DNA of 64,000 nucleotides from Adiantum capillus-veneris (GCA_014529385.2 CM043956.1:66576281-66640280); one strand, 5' to 3'; shown: positions 34,608-48,892, numbered from the stretch's first letter. A program made the numbers and translations. The notes: generated from the sequence alone by a model not told the origin.

Positions 34608-35927
34608 GTTGACCACCACGATGAAAAGAGGATTTGTTGATGAAAAATCCTCAATTTGCAGAAGTTATCATGGTTAAGATGCTGAATTTTAGATATTTTT
34701 AGGAGAGGTAAATGAAATTGTAACATAGAAGCAATAGAGAGAGACATGGAGAGGGTGTATCTATGTAGAGGTTCATAAAAGAACTATAGGGATGAGAGAG
34801 AAGGGTAATGGTGAAGAGGGTGGGAGAAGCCATGGAAATTGCAGGTTTGAGTGAGGGAAGGAGAGGGAGGGATGTGTAAGAGTGAGTAGGTGTGTGGAAG
34901 GGTTAGAGAAGACTAAGGGCTACTTGTGAGAAAAGTGGGCAGACTGGGGTCCACTCAAAAAATCATAGCTCACCGCTGGTAGCTCCAAATATCATGAAAA
35001 ATTTTGAGGTGATTATTCAGAGCGTGGGCTACATTTTCTCTTTTGACCACTGCTCCAAATTCGGAGTGGAGATAGGTGCCAAAATTCTCACCAAAAAGCC
35101 TATTTTTTATGCCTGCAAAAGTCTTTTAGTGGCCCCTTCCTTTGTTGAATTTGTACAATGCATCCAAGAGTGAGCCCCTCCTTTGTCATATCATAATATA
35201 AAGCATCCAAGTTGCCCTTGACACATGCATGGAGGAGGATTATTGGTGGATAAAGAAATATATACATGGTGGGACTAGTGTATGGGCTATTCATGGACTT
35301 TAGCTCAATGAGCACATGGTGTTAGAATAATACGTAAAAATAATAATAAAAATATGGAGGAGTTATGGATATGGAAAGATATTGGAATCATATATTATGG
35401 TCCCTCTTTGAATTATTTTGGGTGAAAGAGGAAAAGGTATGCAAGTAAATAATATAATAAATTGACCAATGAGTAGAAATCAATTTTTTGTTTTCACGAG
35501 GGTGAGGGTGAAAATGTGGGGGTGATTTGTATAAAAGAAAAAATATAAGGTTAGAGTATGTACACATTAAAAATATAATTATGGTGTAAGAGGATGAAAG
35601 AAGGTGTACATAGGTTTAATAAAACACACACCTAAGTAGAAATATTTAAATAAAATACCAAAATAATTATAAAAAATCCCTATATTTAGGCCATATATAC
35701 AATGAAATATTTACACACAAAGAGGCCATAATACACTTTTATTTTTTTGGCTCAACTAGCCCAGTGACTAGCTAGCTGAGGTTTCTTAAGAAGATATGGG
35801 AAAAGCCCCCTAACTCACACACGCATATGTACAGTGAAATGGTAGGGATAGCCATAGCGTTTGGGTGAATTTGGTAGGGTGGAGTAACTTACTATGGAAA
35901 TTATGGAGAGCCGAAAAACGGCTATCA
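34608..35927 (-). repeat. Gypsy G 3' LTR, truncated
   Basis: Matches 43,168-44,488 of the 5' LTR almost base for base. The complement begins TGATAGCC, as the 5' LTR does. It stops at GTTGACC (34,608), where the 5' LTR continues another 1.3 kb. The missing half includes the TATA box and GA tract. Confidence 0.9.
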
Positions 35928-35940
35928 TTAGCCCTCCCCC
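35928..35940 (-). other. Gypsy G polypurine tract
   Basis: The complement GGGGGAGGGCTAA directly precedes the 3' LTR start TGATAGCC. Confidence 0.8.
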
Positions 35941-35955
35941 AGGATGATGGTATAT

Positions 35956-38900
35956 TCATGTACCATCATAGAGCATCCTTTCCAAAGAGAGTGCTTCAGA
36001 GTCCTTGACGAGATCTTCATTGTTTGGCCCCTCAGAATTTGGGCTGGAGTTACACTCATGCTTCATGTAACAATACTTACATGAGACAACGGCCTTTGGA
36101 CAGATCTTTGGTAGATCCTTTGGTAGAAGGCGACTCAAATAGGGCTTCAAGCGATACCCGTTTACCTTCCTGGAGTGCTCTTTACCATTCAAGTCCATAA
36201 GCTGATAGTAACTAGAATTGAAAGCCTTCTTGACTATGTATGGCCCTTGCCATCTAGTTTCAAACTTGGCATCAAAACGATTGTCAAGTCGATTCTCATA
36301 CCTTAGCACAAGCTCTCCTTCCTTGATGCCTTTGTCCTTCAGTTTCTTGTCGTGCCTTTCTTTTGCTTGTGTGGCTTTCCTCTTGTAGCACTCATATGCT
36401 GCTTCTCTTTTCCACTCAAGCTCCACTAACGTAAGAAGTCAATCCATCCATGCTTCTTGATCATCTTGTGCTGATTTGCCATGAAGTCGCATTGTTGGAA
36501 TGTTTAGCTCAATTGGTTGTAAAGCCTCTTGACCATAGACCAAGTGAAATGGTGTGAACTCCGTGGCTTCCCTATATGTGGTTCGATACGCCCACAAGGC
36601 ACCATCCAAGAAGTCATCCCACAACTTTGTCTTGTTTTTCACCATCTTTCTAATGATGCCTGCAATGACACCATTAGCTTTTTCTACCAAACCATTTGAT
36701 TGGGGATAGTAGGGTGTACTGTGACGATGTAGAATGTGAAGTTCTTCACAGACTTCTGTGAGCAATCCCTTTCTAAACCCTGGACCATTATCAGAAACAA
36801 TCTCCAAAGGTGTGTCAAATCTACAACAAATGTGAGTGTAGAAGAATTTGCTTACTGTCCTCTCATTTACCTTTGCCACACTTTGTGCTTCCACCCACCT
36901 AGTCATATAGTCTACAGCCACTAGAATGTAGAGTTTACCATTTTTTGTCCTAGGCAGAGGACCCATAGCATCAATGCCCCACTTTTCAAAGGGTCCACTT
37001 GCAAGAACTATTTGCCTCGGGCCATGCACCAACCTTCTATTTCCATTTATCTGACAAGTGTGACAGCTTTTACACCAATGTTGAACATCCACATGCAAAC
37101 TTGGCCAAACATACCCCGAAAGCAAAATCTTCTTCACAATTAATTCTTGGGCAAAATGACCACCACATGCCTCTTCATGCAAACCTTTTAGAATGGCTGG
37201 AATTTCGTCGATAGTTGGTACTCGTCTGCACACTTGATCCTTCCCTTTTTGATAGAGGGAGCCTTCTAGGAAGAGATAGAAACTTGCCTTCTTCATGAGT
37301 CTCCTCTTCTGAGCCTTCGTGAAGTCTTGTGGAAACTCACCCTCCAAAATGTAGCCAATAATGGGAGCCAATGACTCCAATCCCTGGTATCTCGGCTGCT
37401 TGACTGTTGCTGCCACCATGATGACCTGCACTTCTCTCTCAACACATGTAACTGCTTGTTGTGCAAGTAAATCGGCATCTTCATTTTGTTTCCTCGGAAT
37501 ATGATATAGTTGCACTTCTTCAAACTGATTAAACATCCTACGAATGGCATGAACTTTTGTCCTTAAGCTTTCATTCTTGCATGCCCAAATGCCTAAAATC
37601 TGTTTAACAATGAGAAGTGCATCTCCCTTTACCATGAGACATTTTATCCCTTGGCCAATGCACATCTTCAAACCATGAAGTAGTGTGTCGTATTCTGCTT
37701 CATTGTTGCTAGTTGAACCTGGTAGATTGACCTTCTCTTTCATGACCACCTCTCCACTTGGGTTGAGCAACACTAGCCCTCCCCCTACTTTCCCTGTGGC
37801 TCGACGAAAAGCTCCATCAAAGAACAAGGTAAAAGCATTAGGAATACTTTTTGGTGGTGGCAATGGTAGGGTCTTTACTTGAGGCACCTTAATTTCCTTC
37901 TCATGTACCCTATAAGTGAGAATCCCTGCCAATTGTGCACGCACACTATCTTCTACCTTGAAAGAATATTGGAACTCTTGCAACTCCATAATCCACTTTG
38001 AGATCCTAGTACTAAGATTCATTTGAGATGACACCCAAGGGAACAAATTCTCTGCGGTGAGGATTACAAAAGGTTTTGGGAGCAAGTAGGATCTAAACTT
38101 CTTTATCGCAAATATGAGAGAAAGCATCATGAGTTCTGCCTCCGTGTAGCCTCTCTCTAAAGCATTCATGACCCTACTAGCAAAGTAGATGGGCCGCATC
38201 CTGGTACTATGGGGATCTTGTTGTAGCAACACAGCACCAATTGTTTCCCTTCCAACACTAGAGCTAACAAAGAATGTGTACTCCCAACAAGGAGGCATGA
38301 GTGTTGGTAGCTCTGACAAAATGACTTTAATGTTACAAAAATACTCTTCAAGCTCATCAGACCATGCAAATTCTACTTGCTCTGTCAACTTTTGCAAAGG
38401 ATGAAGCAACTCCGAGGCTAAGTGAATGAAGCGTGACATATACTTCACCTTCTGAATGAAAGAGATGACCTCCTTAAGACTCTTCGGTGATGGGAGCTCA
38501 ATAAGAGACTTTGCCTTTGAAGGATCCACCTCAATGCCTTTATAGGAAACCTTGTGACTGAGCAAGATCACTTCATCCTCACCTATGTGACACTTGTCGG
38601 GGTTGAGTTGACCTCCCATGTCGTAGAGCTTCTTTAAACCTTCTTCTACCCTTTGTAGATGCAATGATTTTGAGCTATAAATGCAAGAATCATCAATGAA
38701 CACCCTAATTGACTTTCCAAAGAATGCTTGAAACACCATGTTCATGAAACGTTGGAATGTTGCAGGAGCATTTGTCAGACCAAATGGCATGACTCTAAAA
38801 GAATAACAACCCCAAGGAGTGATAAAGGTTGTTTTCAATTGATCTTCCAATGCGATACCTATTTGAAAGTAGCCTGAGTATCCATCACACACAATGTACT

Positions 38901-41235
38901 TCTCATGACCAGCTACCTCATTTAGTATCTCATCCTGAAATGGGAGGGGAAAGTGATCTCTTTTTGTTGCCTCATTGAGTGGATGGTAATCCACACACAC
39001 CCTCCACTTTCCGTTTTTCTTAGGAGTGACAACAACGGGAGAGACCCACTTTGAATTCTCCACTGGATAAATGAAACCTGCTGCTAGAAGCTTTCTTACC
39101 TCTTTGAGTAAAGGCTGCTCCTTGATGACTCCTAGCCTTCGTAGCTTATGAGCCTTAGGTGTGGCCTCTGGCTTCAGCTCAATCTTGTGTTGAACAACAT
39201 CTACCACACGCACGTCGGTGTAGTCTTTAGCAAAAAGCCTAGGAAAATTCCTTAGCACACATTTGAACTCCTCTCTTTCATCCTTTGTAAGTGTTGTTGA
39301 TAGCATACCTTCCAACATCCCTTCATCTTGAACACCTTCGTTCTCTTGAGGACCTACCTCCTCCAAGCCTTGACAAGAGGTCTCTTGGTTGCTTGGCTTA
39401 AACCTTACCCCCATGACTTCGATGGAAGACTCCTCTTCGGTAATGCTGCCGCTACTTTCTTCTTCTGAAGTGCTATCGGTCCAACCTTCTTCCGTCTCAC
39501 TTTGAGATGATTCTTCATGGAGCTCCTCTTGGCGTTGCTCCTTCATGTCAAAGACAACCTTCTTATGATTGTCATTCCTGCAAATTAATTTCCCACTCTC
39601 CCAATCCTGCAAAGCTCGCATTTTCATTAGCCATGGTCTTCCTAGGATAAATGGATAACCACTTCCCTTGGTCGACATAACATAAAAATCCACCGCTTTC
39701 TTAATGCCAAAGGCCTCTACAAAGACATTTTTACAAATGCCTACACACCTAGCCTTGCTATTGTTTGCCATCTTGACTTTGATTTCAGGTGTCTCATGGA
39801 TGTGCATGCCTAGTCTTTGCATGAGTCCCTCTGTCGTGATGCAAATTTGTGCACCCCCATCCACTAGACCTTTCCTAACCAATCTTCCTTTGATGTAACA
39901 GTCTAGCACCGGTGTAATGTCCTCATTCATTTCAGCTTGTGCAATTTTTACAACATGCACACTCTCTTTTACCTTTCTCCTAGTGCTAATTGCCCTTGTT
40001 AAATCCCTCCTAACTTGTGGACATAATGCAAGAAATTGAGGCCATGAAATATCAGGACCCTTACCTCTCATGTCTTCCAACAAGTTGTACGGAGCCATAC
40101 CATGTCCAAGAGGGAAGTCTTGGAGGTTGATACGACATCGAGTCCTCTTGGTTTCCTTGGTTTCCTTTGCCTTCTTGCCTCGTCCATGGTCACTTTGTGA
40201 TGTAACTCCTTCTTTCTCCTTACCTTTCCCTCGGCCACGCTTAATGCCATTTGCTTCCATGTCAACCTCTCTTGAATTTGTCACCTCTACCACATGCACG
40301 TTTGGGTCTGGCAAAGGTGGAACTCCTTCCACTCCTTGTGGAGGTGGTCTTGCTCCATTTGGCCTTTGTATAAGCCGTGGTTGCTGACTAGTTCCTTCAC
40401 CTGCATTCATCACTGGGTAATTCAAGTTAGGTCTCCCTGGCTCCCCACGGGGCCAAGGACAATTATACATCCCATGTCCAGACTCACCGCAATTCCAACA
40501 TTGCAAGACTCTCCTAGGTCGTGGGTCTCGCTCTTCAGACTTCTTTGCTTGTCCCTTTGGACATATAGCTTGTGCAAGGTGAATTGACAGGCTGCTTAAA
40601 GATTCATTTAACTTCTCAATCACTTCTGCCGTTACCTCAGGAAGCTCCCTAGATGTTGATGCTTGTGACTTACCTTTGGGTCTAAGACCTTCTATTGGAA
40701 CCTCCCCCCTTAAGCACTTGAGTTTCCTATATTTCTCAACAGCCCTAGTTTCAGCTGCATCAAAAGTAGCACGTGCACCCGCCTGAACTTTTACCTTAAG
40801 GTCAGGAAAGAGTCCGGCTATGAACCTCTCCTTCTTTAAAAATTCTGCACCATCACCAGGGTTAGCAACATTTCGTATCCATAGAGCCCAAAGACGTAGA
40901 AACTCTTGCTTGTACAAGTAGTAGTCATCTAAGTCTTTTTGCTTATGAGAAACAATGTCTTGCCATAATTTCTGAGTGTTTTGGGGATCAAATAAGTATT
41001 TCTTGAAACGATTCAAAACTTTCGTGTAATTCCCTTTAACTTCCTCAGGCAAAGAGTCAAACCAAGTGCTAGCATCTTTCCTAAGGACCACCTCAAACAT
41101 TTCTACACGTTCTTGATCAGTTACTATCCTCTTGATACGGCAAGACATCTTGAAATTCGCTAGAAATGATTCTGCATCCTCTCTAGGCTCTCCAAAGAAA
41201 AGAGGATATCCATACATTTGGCATTGGCTCTCCAT
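35956..41235 (-). pseudogene. Gypsy G gag-pol polyprotein, one nonsense codon
   Basis: A single frame of about 1,760 codons from ATG at 41,235, interrupted once by TGA at 36,439-36,441 (WMD-stop-LLTLVELEW, probably CGA to TGA). Gag core lies at about residues 15-175, CCHC knuckle CWNCGESGHGMYNC at about 243, and protease LVDGGAQICI at about 457. Reverse transcriptase follows, with KWRVCVDYHPLNE (about 750), FGLTNAPATFQRFMN and FIDDSCIYSS (about 845). The first RNase H has SSSVGRETIGAVLL, lacking the catalytic Asp. A second RNase H has FFDGAF (about 1,137), NNEAEYDTLLHGLK and VKGDALLIVKQI. Integrase has HHCC ending CKSCHTCQ, WGIDAMGPLP, VSDNGPGF, NGLVEKANG and a C-terminal GPYIVKKAF segment. 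No chromodomain is visible. Length and order are those of a full-length element. Confidence 0.93.
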
Positions 41236-41828
41236 TGAATTGATTTCAAAGTGACGCGTTTTTGTTTTTTCTTTCTTTAAAAGATTTACACAATAATATT
41301 TTCTAAATTACTATCTATTCTACAACAAAATAAAAATATTCACATCAAATGACCTATGATAATCAATAAGAGGTAGAATGACAGGGTTTGGTGACGCGAG
41401 AATTTCTCCTACTCTTTGGGCACCAAACATGAATACCATACGTTGTTGAAAATGGATTTTTCTACTAATTGCAATGTTTACTCTAATGTGTGGAGTGAAA
41501 TGAAAGGGAAAAACCTGTATTCCTGCGCCATTATCCATGGTCTATGTATGACCTAATTCTTAAAACAAAACAAAAATATAGACGTCCAAACTAAGGTCGT
41601 ACCTAATGAGAGGCAAAATAAAAGGATTTACTAATGCGTTTATCTCTACCAACCTAAGAGGACCTAAAATTTTACGAATTACTCGCTAAAATTGCAACTT
41701 AGTACTAACAATTATGTGTACCTTTTGCCTTGCAATGCGAATGAAGGGATCATACAAATTATCGTGATTCATGCAAGCTACTTGATTATGCTAAAGGTTG
41801 AGCCTTCACAAAACATACACAAGCCTGT

Positions 41829-41850
41829 TCCTCAGTGGGGGCACCAAAAT
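41829..41850 (-). other. Gypsy G primer-binding region
   Basis: The complement reads ATTTTGGTGCCCCCACTGAG directly after the LTR end CCGCCTCA. A very similar TTTGGTGCCCCCACGGAGG occurs at 47,434-47,452 in gypsy J, which supports it as the primer site. I did not assign the tRNA. Confidence 0.65.
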
Positions 41851-42109
41851 TGAGGCGGTCCGGGGCGGGAAACAAGAAGAGAAACCTCTAGACACCCTTC
41901 AAGGCTCCCGTGCTGCTCAATAGGGCTGGGGCAAAACACAACACAAACAAAAACAACAACCCCACAGCCAAATCCCAACTACACAAGGGGCACCACCTAG
42001 TTTAAGAGCGAACTAGGATGCAAAAGAGGAGAATCGTTAGAGCAACCCACAAACAAGCAAGGAATTTACACTAACCCTAACACCAATGGAACACTCTCAC
42101 ACACTAAAA

Positions 42110-42112
<3 letters not shown>

Positions 42113-42191
<79 letters not shown>
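42113..42191. repeat. (GA)n microsatellite inside gypsy G LTR
   Basis: An uninterrupted ~79-bp GA tract. In element sense it is a CT tract about 500 bp downstream of the TATA box. Confidence 0.97.
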
Positions 42192-42195
<4 letters not shown>

Positions 42196-42693
42196 TGTAC
42201 AACTTAGCTTCAACTTTATATTTTGCACAAAAAGGAACTTAGAGCTTGCGGAATCCAGTGACAAGATTTGGTTATAGCATCACTAGCACATTGTCTTAGG
42301 GTTATGGGAGCCCTCTCACCATCCACCCTCTTACAATGGTAGCCAAACAATAGCCAACGAGTCACAAGAAACAAAACAACAACCTTCAATGAAACAAGTC
42401 ACCTTATGAAGCTGAATGAGTTTGCCAAGCCAAATTGGAGGAGAAGCGTGATCCTTTGGACATGAATTGCACCCAAAACTACCAATTCATTGATGTTGGG
42501 GTAGATACAACAATGGTAGGAAGAATATCTTCTACTCGCACTCACTCAAACTAGCTCAAGCTTTTCTATGCACCAAGGTGATGGTGTATAGAAAGCTTAC
42601 TCTCTCTTTACAACCAAGATAGAACTGGCGTGTGGTACGCTCAATCTAGTGTGCAATGGTATAGTGATCATTTTTACAAGGAGGAATGGGTTC

Positions 42694-42703
42694 TATTTAT
42701 AGG
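42694..42703 (-). promoter_or_regulatory. Probable TATA box of gypsy G LTR
   Basis: The complement reads CTATAAATAG within the LTR, a good plant TATA box. Transcription would proceed toward lower coordinates, into gag. Confidence 0.55.
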
Positions 42704-44488
42704 TTTTAGAAGCCTTGATTAGGATTAATCCTAATCAATTTTATTAGGAAAGATCAAGGATTATGAATTTTTATGAATTTCAAATAAGAGTGAGGTCTCT
42801 CTTATCTCTTGAGTCACATGGATGTGGGCTCAAGTAAGAGAATTATTGATGTGGTGAAAGGAGAGAAGCTTCCATGGGAGTGAGTGAATTTGGTTTACTT
42901 GTGCGGTTGCCTACTCCATATGTTGATAGTGTGGGTGCATTTTTACAAGAGAAGTTAGTTTGTTAGTGGTAATAATCACTAGAATTGTTAGTGATACATT
43001 TACAATGGGTAGGATGAGTTGATTTGATGAAGGAAGAGGGGTGAATTAAAAGAGAATCATTGAGATGGTGAAGCTTTGAAGAAGCTTGAACTCACCCTTG
43101 TGTAGATTGTGGAAAAAATGACCGCTGGTCTTCTTCTTCTTCTTCGCTTCTTTACGCCGCCGCCACGGTTGACCACCACGATGAAAAGAGGATTTGTTGA
43201 TGAAAAATCCTCAATTTGCAGAAGTTATCATGGTTAAGATGCTGAATTTTAGATATTTTTAGGAGAGGTAAATGAAATTGTAACATAGAAGCAATAGAGA
43301 GAGACATGGAGAGGGTGTATCTATGTAGAGGTTCATAAAAGAACTATAGGGATGAGAGAGAAGGGTAATGGTGAAGAGGGTGGGAGAAGCCATGGAAATT
43401 GTAGGTTTGAGTGAGGGAAGGAGAGGGAGGGATGTGTAAGAGTGAGTAGGTGTGTGGAAGGGTTAGAGAAGACTAAGGGCTACTTGTGAGAAAAGTGGGC
43501 AGACTGGGGTCCACTCAAAAAATCATAGCTCACCGCTGGTGGCTCCAAATATCATGAAAACATTTGAGGTGATTATTCAGAGCGTGGGCTACATTTTCTC
43601 TTTTGACCACCTCTCCAAATTCAGAGTGGAGATAGGTGCCAAAATTCTCACCAAAAAGCCTATTTTTTATGCCTGCAAAAGTCTTTTAGTGGCCCCCTCC
43701 TTTGTTGAATTTGTACAATGCATCCAAGAGTGAGCCCCTCCTTTGTCATATCATAATATAAAGCATCCAAGTTGCCCTTGACACATGCATGGAGGAGGAT
43801 TATTGGTGGATAAAGAAATATATACATGGTGGGACTAGTGTATGGGCTATTCATGGACTTTAGCTCAATGAGCACATGGTGTTAGAATAATACGTAAAAA
43901 TAATAATAAAAATATGGAGGAGTTATGGATATGGAAAGATATTGGAATCATATATTATGGTCCCTCTTTGAATTATTTTGGGTGAAAGAGGAAAAGGTAT
44001 GCAAGTAAATAATATAATAAATGTGACCAATGAGTAGAAATCAATTTTTTGTTTTCACGAGGGTGAGGGTGAAAATGTGGGGGTGATTTGTATAAAAGAA
44101 AAAATATAAGGTTAGAGTATGTACACATTAAAAATATAATTATGGTGTAAGAGGATGAAAGAAGGTGTACATAGGTTTAATAAAACACACACCTAAGTAG
44201 AAATATTTAAATAAAATACCAAAATAATTATAAAAAATCCCTATATTTAGGCCATATATACAATGAAATATTTACACACAAAGAAGCCATAATATACTTT
44301 TATTTTTTTGGCTCAACTAGCCCAGTGACTAGCTAGCTGAGGTTTTTTAAGAAGATATGGGAAAAGCCCCCTAACTCACACACGCATATGTACAGTGAAA
44401 TGGTAGGGATAGCCATAGCGTTTGGGTGAATTTGGTAGGGTGGAGTAACTTACTATGGAAATTATGGAGAGCCGAAAAATGGCTATCA

Positions 44489-45197
44489 ATACGTAGGCTG
44501 GTAGATTTGTTGAACGCTTGTCTTTAATTTTGAAGATATAGATGATCTTCATGGGTGTTAATTGTGCTGATTTGGCATGAGAAGTCCATAGAAGATCTCT
44601 GACGTTTCTATCCTCCTAGCAATAGACTCCAATCCTAGAATTATCCATGCTAATCCGTTTCAAAGGCTTCAAATCAACTTGCGTGTATCCCTTTAATTCT
44701 GAATTTGGTGGTCCTTCTTTTGTTGCCATATTTGGAATGAGTGTATTCACCTCTAATCCCCATTTGTCTATCACATCAGGGTTTCCAAATTTTAAATAAT
44801 GAGTCGTGTTTCTATCCATATATATTTTTCCTTGGAAATTTTTCCTTATTTTCTCTTCAAAATCTATGTCATGGTCATCAATACGAATAGCATACTCTCT
44901 ATTAGAATCAAGGTAAATCTGAGCTCCATGGTCATTCGTCTTAAAAAATGTGAGTATGTGCATATATTTCACTATCGTTTTGATTCTTGAATGACTCGAA
45001 TAGGAAGAAATTTCAGATGTTGAGTCTGAATAAGTATCTGAGACTTCTTCAAAGAGAGTATCCAAATGATCACCTTGGTTCACACTCTCTTCGGTGGATA
45101 CTCTACTAGAACCCTCTCCAAATATCCCTTGATTTGCTAGTATGCAACCAGATCTAAGATTCATATAGACTGTGATGGCCAGATTTTGAAATTGCAA
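44489..45197 (-). pseudogene. Gypsy H gag, N-terminal part
   Basis: 193 codons ending at 44,616. The likely start is the internal Met at about 45,164 (MNLRSGCILANQ), the usual N-terminus of many plant gypsy gag proteins. It is followed by a Ser/Glu-rich stretch (SDTYSDSTSEISSYSSHS) and FEEKIRKNFQGKIYMDRN. After the stop the sequence runs to the 5' LTR of G. The later gag part is at 34,150-34,607, so G sits inside this gene; the piece between was lost when the 3' LTR of G was truncated. Confidence 0.5.
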
Positions 45198-45545
45198 AAA
45201 AGTTTTTTAAGCTACATATGCCGCCACCACCCCTCCCATGCTCATGCGTGCCCACAGTGGGCAACCCCTCCCTTGGAACCACCCTCCTCCCTCTCCTCCA
45301 TTATCCCCCTCTCCCTCCTTCATTATCACATGCAGCCAAAAACCCTCTCTCTCCCTCTCGTTCGTCAACCCACAGGGGGCCGCCATGCATGGGACAACTC
45401 TCTCTCTCTCTCTTTCATTATTCACATACACTCACACAAACAGCACACACACACACACACACTCACTCTCTCCCTCCCTCTCTGCTCTCTCGTCCATGTC
45501 TCTCTCCCTTGTTCTCTGTGTCACCAAGCCCAATATAGGGTGCAT

Positions 45546-45635
<90 letters not shown>

Positions 45636-46569
45636 TGTCAACTCGAAAGCAAGTCCCACCATGCATAAGAAAAATTGCTCTCTCTCCCACATGCTCCCTC
45701 ACCCTCTCCCTCACCCACTCTCTCTCTCTCGCCCCGTTGACTGTCTCACTCTCTCTCTCCAGCTCGGTTCGGTAGCCTGGAGGCCAATAGAGTAATCTCT
45801 CTCTCTCTCTCTCTAAACAGGCACCCACACAGCCTCACTCTTAGTCTCTCTCCCCAACTCCCTCACCCTCTCCCTCCCTCTCTTCCTCTCTTGCTCACTC
45901 ACGCACGCTCTCTCTCTCGAGCTCGGTGTCAAAGAAATCTCTCTCTCACTCTCGTTACTTACACACACCTCACTATTGTTTCCACATACACACACAAACA
46001 CACTCAATCTCTCACTCATGCTCTCTCTCCCTCTCTCGTTCTCTGTGTAGCCGAGCTAACCATTAAAAATATATATATTTCTCTTATACTCCCGTTCCCA
46101 CGCACACTTGCCAACACACTCACCCACATACATACACACACACACACACACAACCACATGTACATACCCACACACACTCCCTCGGTCTCTCTCTCACCCA
46201 TATACCATAAACACACACACCCACACGCTTTTCACACACACAACAACACTTACACGCATAAAAAATACACAAACAAGCACACACACGCCATACGCACGCA
46301 AAAGAAGAAAAACCTTGAAGAACTTAACATTGACACCCAAAACAAGAGAAGAAGAACGACAAGATCACATGATGGTGACCACAATTCAAACAAAGATGCC
46401 GAAGGCCTGGCCAGCCCCGAAAGTGACAAACGTGCTACACGGACGCACCAACAAAGCTCGCTATTCACCTGCACCTCGTCCACGATGCATCTTTCTAGTA
46501 AACATCCGTAGGGTAACCTATTTTTCCTTTTTTAAGCCAAAACCATATATAAAATACCATCTGTATATT
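45198..46569. repeat. CT/CA-rich simple-sequence region
   Basis: A long pyrimidine-rich block with (TC)41 at 45,551-45,632, several shorter CT and CA tracts (for example 45,447-45,462 and 46,134-46,152), and a short AT-rich unique tail. Open frames here only read Ser-Leu or Thr-His repeats. No gene. Confidence 0.8.
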
Positions 46570-47433
<864 letters not shown>

Positions 47434-47579
47434 ACGGAGGAGGGCTTCTAAAAAAACTTCAATTTGCAACATTGAAACGTTGCACGTCATCAACCATGGA
47501 CAAATGACTGCGCAAATTCTCTAATTGGAGAACTGAGGAGGAGGAGATTGAAGAAGCATTGACCACCTTCATCTAAGTA

Positions 47580-48110
47580 TTGTTGCGGCAATACACCATC
47601 GTAAACATGCAAGAGGTAAGTTCTCCATCTCGCATCTCTCGCTCTAATTGCAAATCAAGAGCCACTGAAGGGTGGGCTGTAGGCTGCTCTCATTGTCGTC
47701 ACCCACCGCACTCTATTAATGAGTGCCATCACAACAGAGGTAAAGAAGAAGCAAAAATACTCTACATTGACGTCCACCATGAAGAGGTCATCCATATGAA
47801 GGAAGGAAAAGGGTTGGTGAGGCCTCTTTTCCCCAAGAAATCTGCAATTAAAGGTTTAGCTTGTGCTCCTAAGTGGCCAAAAGGGGATACTCGTGCCAAA
47901 TGAAAGGAAGGACTAGGCGAGTCCTGAATCACATGAACCCCAAAGAAGAAGAAACACCTGGCCACATAAGTGCTTCAAGTTTGGGAAACAGAATCGTGCC
48001 TAGGCTGCCAAAAAGAAGGTCATTAGAAGAAAAGCGGTGGAAGATCGCCTATCGATTCGAGCGGTGCATGCGAGTACTGCCAGTTCACTTTGACAACCCC
48101 AAAGCATAAG
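47580..48110 (+). pseudogene. CCHC-knuckle protein remnant in gypsy J
   Basis: An open stretch of 107 codons holds a perfect CCHC knuckle, CSHCRHPPHSINEC (47,685-47,726), followed by KEEAKILYIDVHHEEV. After a frameshift, CFKFGKQNRA at about 47,965 looks like a second knuckle with Cys and His lost. It lies between the primer-site-like sequence and the Retrotrans_gag fragment at 48,893, which is unusual because gag knuckles normally follow that domain. It could be part of a rearranged gag or of another element. Confidence 0.4.
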
Positions 48111-48214
48111 TGGTAAGGAGGTTCCCATTCCCTAAAGAGGAGTGGTTTGTCTACTCTCCTCGGTGCTTTAGAGGGTGAGTAGAGGGTCTTCCTCCTCTCC
48201 CCATACAGCTCATC

Positions 48215-48466
48215 TTGAAGAAACTGTCTACCATGGGTGAAACCGAGTGGGCCGTAGACAACCTACAACTAAATGGTGTGAAGTTCATGCAACGAGCAGA
48301 CTACAATAATTACTTGCAGCTTCTACTAGCTAAAAGGCTAGGCATGGTCAAACGCATCACCATCACTCCATACGTGTTGAGAAACGAAGGGAAGGTGGAG
48401 ACTATGAAGAGCAATGACCTCCTGTGGATGTGCCGACCCATCAACACAGGCATGGTAAGGGTGTAA
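48215..48466 (+). pseudogene. Unrecognised open fragment in gypsy J leader
   Basis: 83 codons beginning MKKLSTMGETEWAVDNLQLN and including MVKRITITPYVLRNEGKVET. Coding-like, but no family is recognised and both sides are broken by stops. Confidence 0.25.
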
Positions 48467-48892
48467 GTAAGTACTCTACACTCTGTGCATCATGGATAAC
48501 AGACCAACCTCTTTTTTGTTTAGGTTTCTACAACACATGCACGTAAATATATATGTAGATAGGAAAATCTTCTATCAATAGAAGATTGTGTATCTCTTTA
48601 GTGTTACGGTGCTAGGAGAGATCATTAGCTCTTCAAACCCTATTATCCTCCCTGTGTTGGATTGCCATCACTCTTTCAATGTTTCCATTTTCATCCTGTT
48701 TTGATCTATCCACACAGCCTTGTAAGAAAGCCGCTATAAGCTGCTAAGTCATTTGTGTTTGAGAAAGATAAAAACAAAGAAAAAAGTTTTAAGAAATATC
48801 ATGTTGTTTTGGCAATGGAAAATGTTTCCTTCCCAACCTTCACGGGTGAGGTGGGGGAAGATGCTTTAACCTTGAAATAGCATGTGTCGTCT

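Larger units (their letters stand above)
34608..44488 (-). mobile_element. Gypsy element G, dual-RNase-H (Tat-like), nearly intact
   Basis: 5' LTR 41,851-44,488 (about 2.64 kb), primer-site region, gag-pol 41,235-35,956, polypurine tract and a 3' LTR cut short after 1.32 kb (34,608-35,927). Matching LTR parts differ at only about a dozen of 1,320 positions, so the insertion is young. Protein features (degenerate first RNase H plus a second, complete RNase H before integrase) match the Tat branch of plant Ty3/gypsy. No target duplication can be seen because the end of the 3' LTR has been deleted together with part of gypsy H gag. Confidence 0.92.
41851..44488 (-). repeat. Gypsy G 5' LTR
   Basis: In element sense it runs TGATAGCC to CCGCCTCA, about 2,638 bp. 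The first half is duplicated as the truncated 3' LTR. It contains a TATA box at 42,694-42,703 and a long GA tract at 42,113-42,191 downstream of it. Confidence 0.8.

Noticed and set aside
34608-35927. Gypsy G LTR of 1.32 kb with both copies complete
   Set aside because: The primer-site-like sequence lies 1.3 kb further in (41,829-41,850), a similar one occurs in gypsy J, and no target duplication exists at 34,608, so this copy is better read as truncated.
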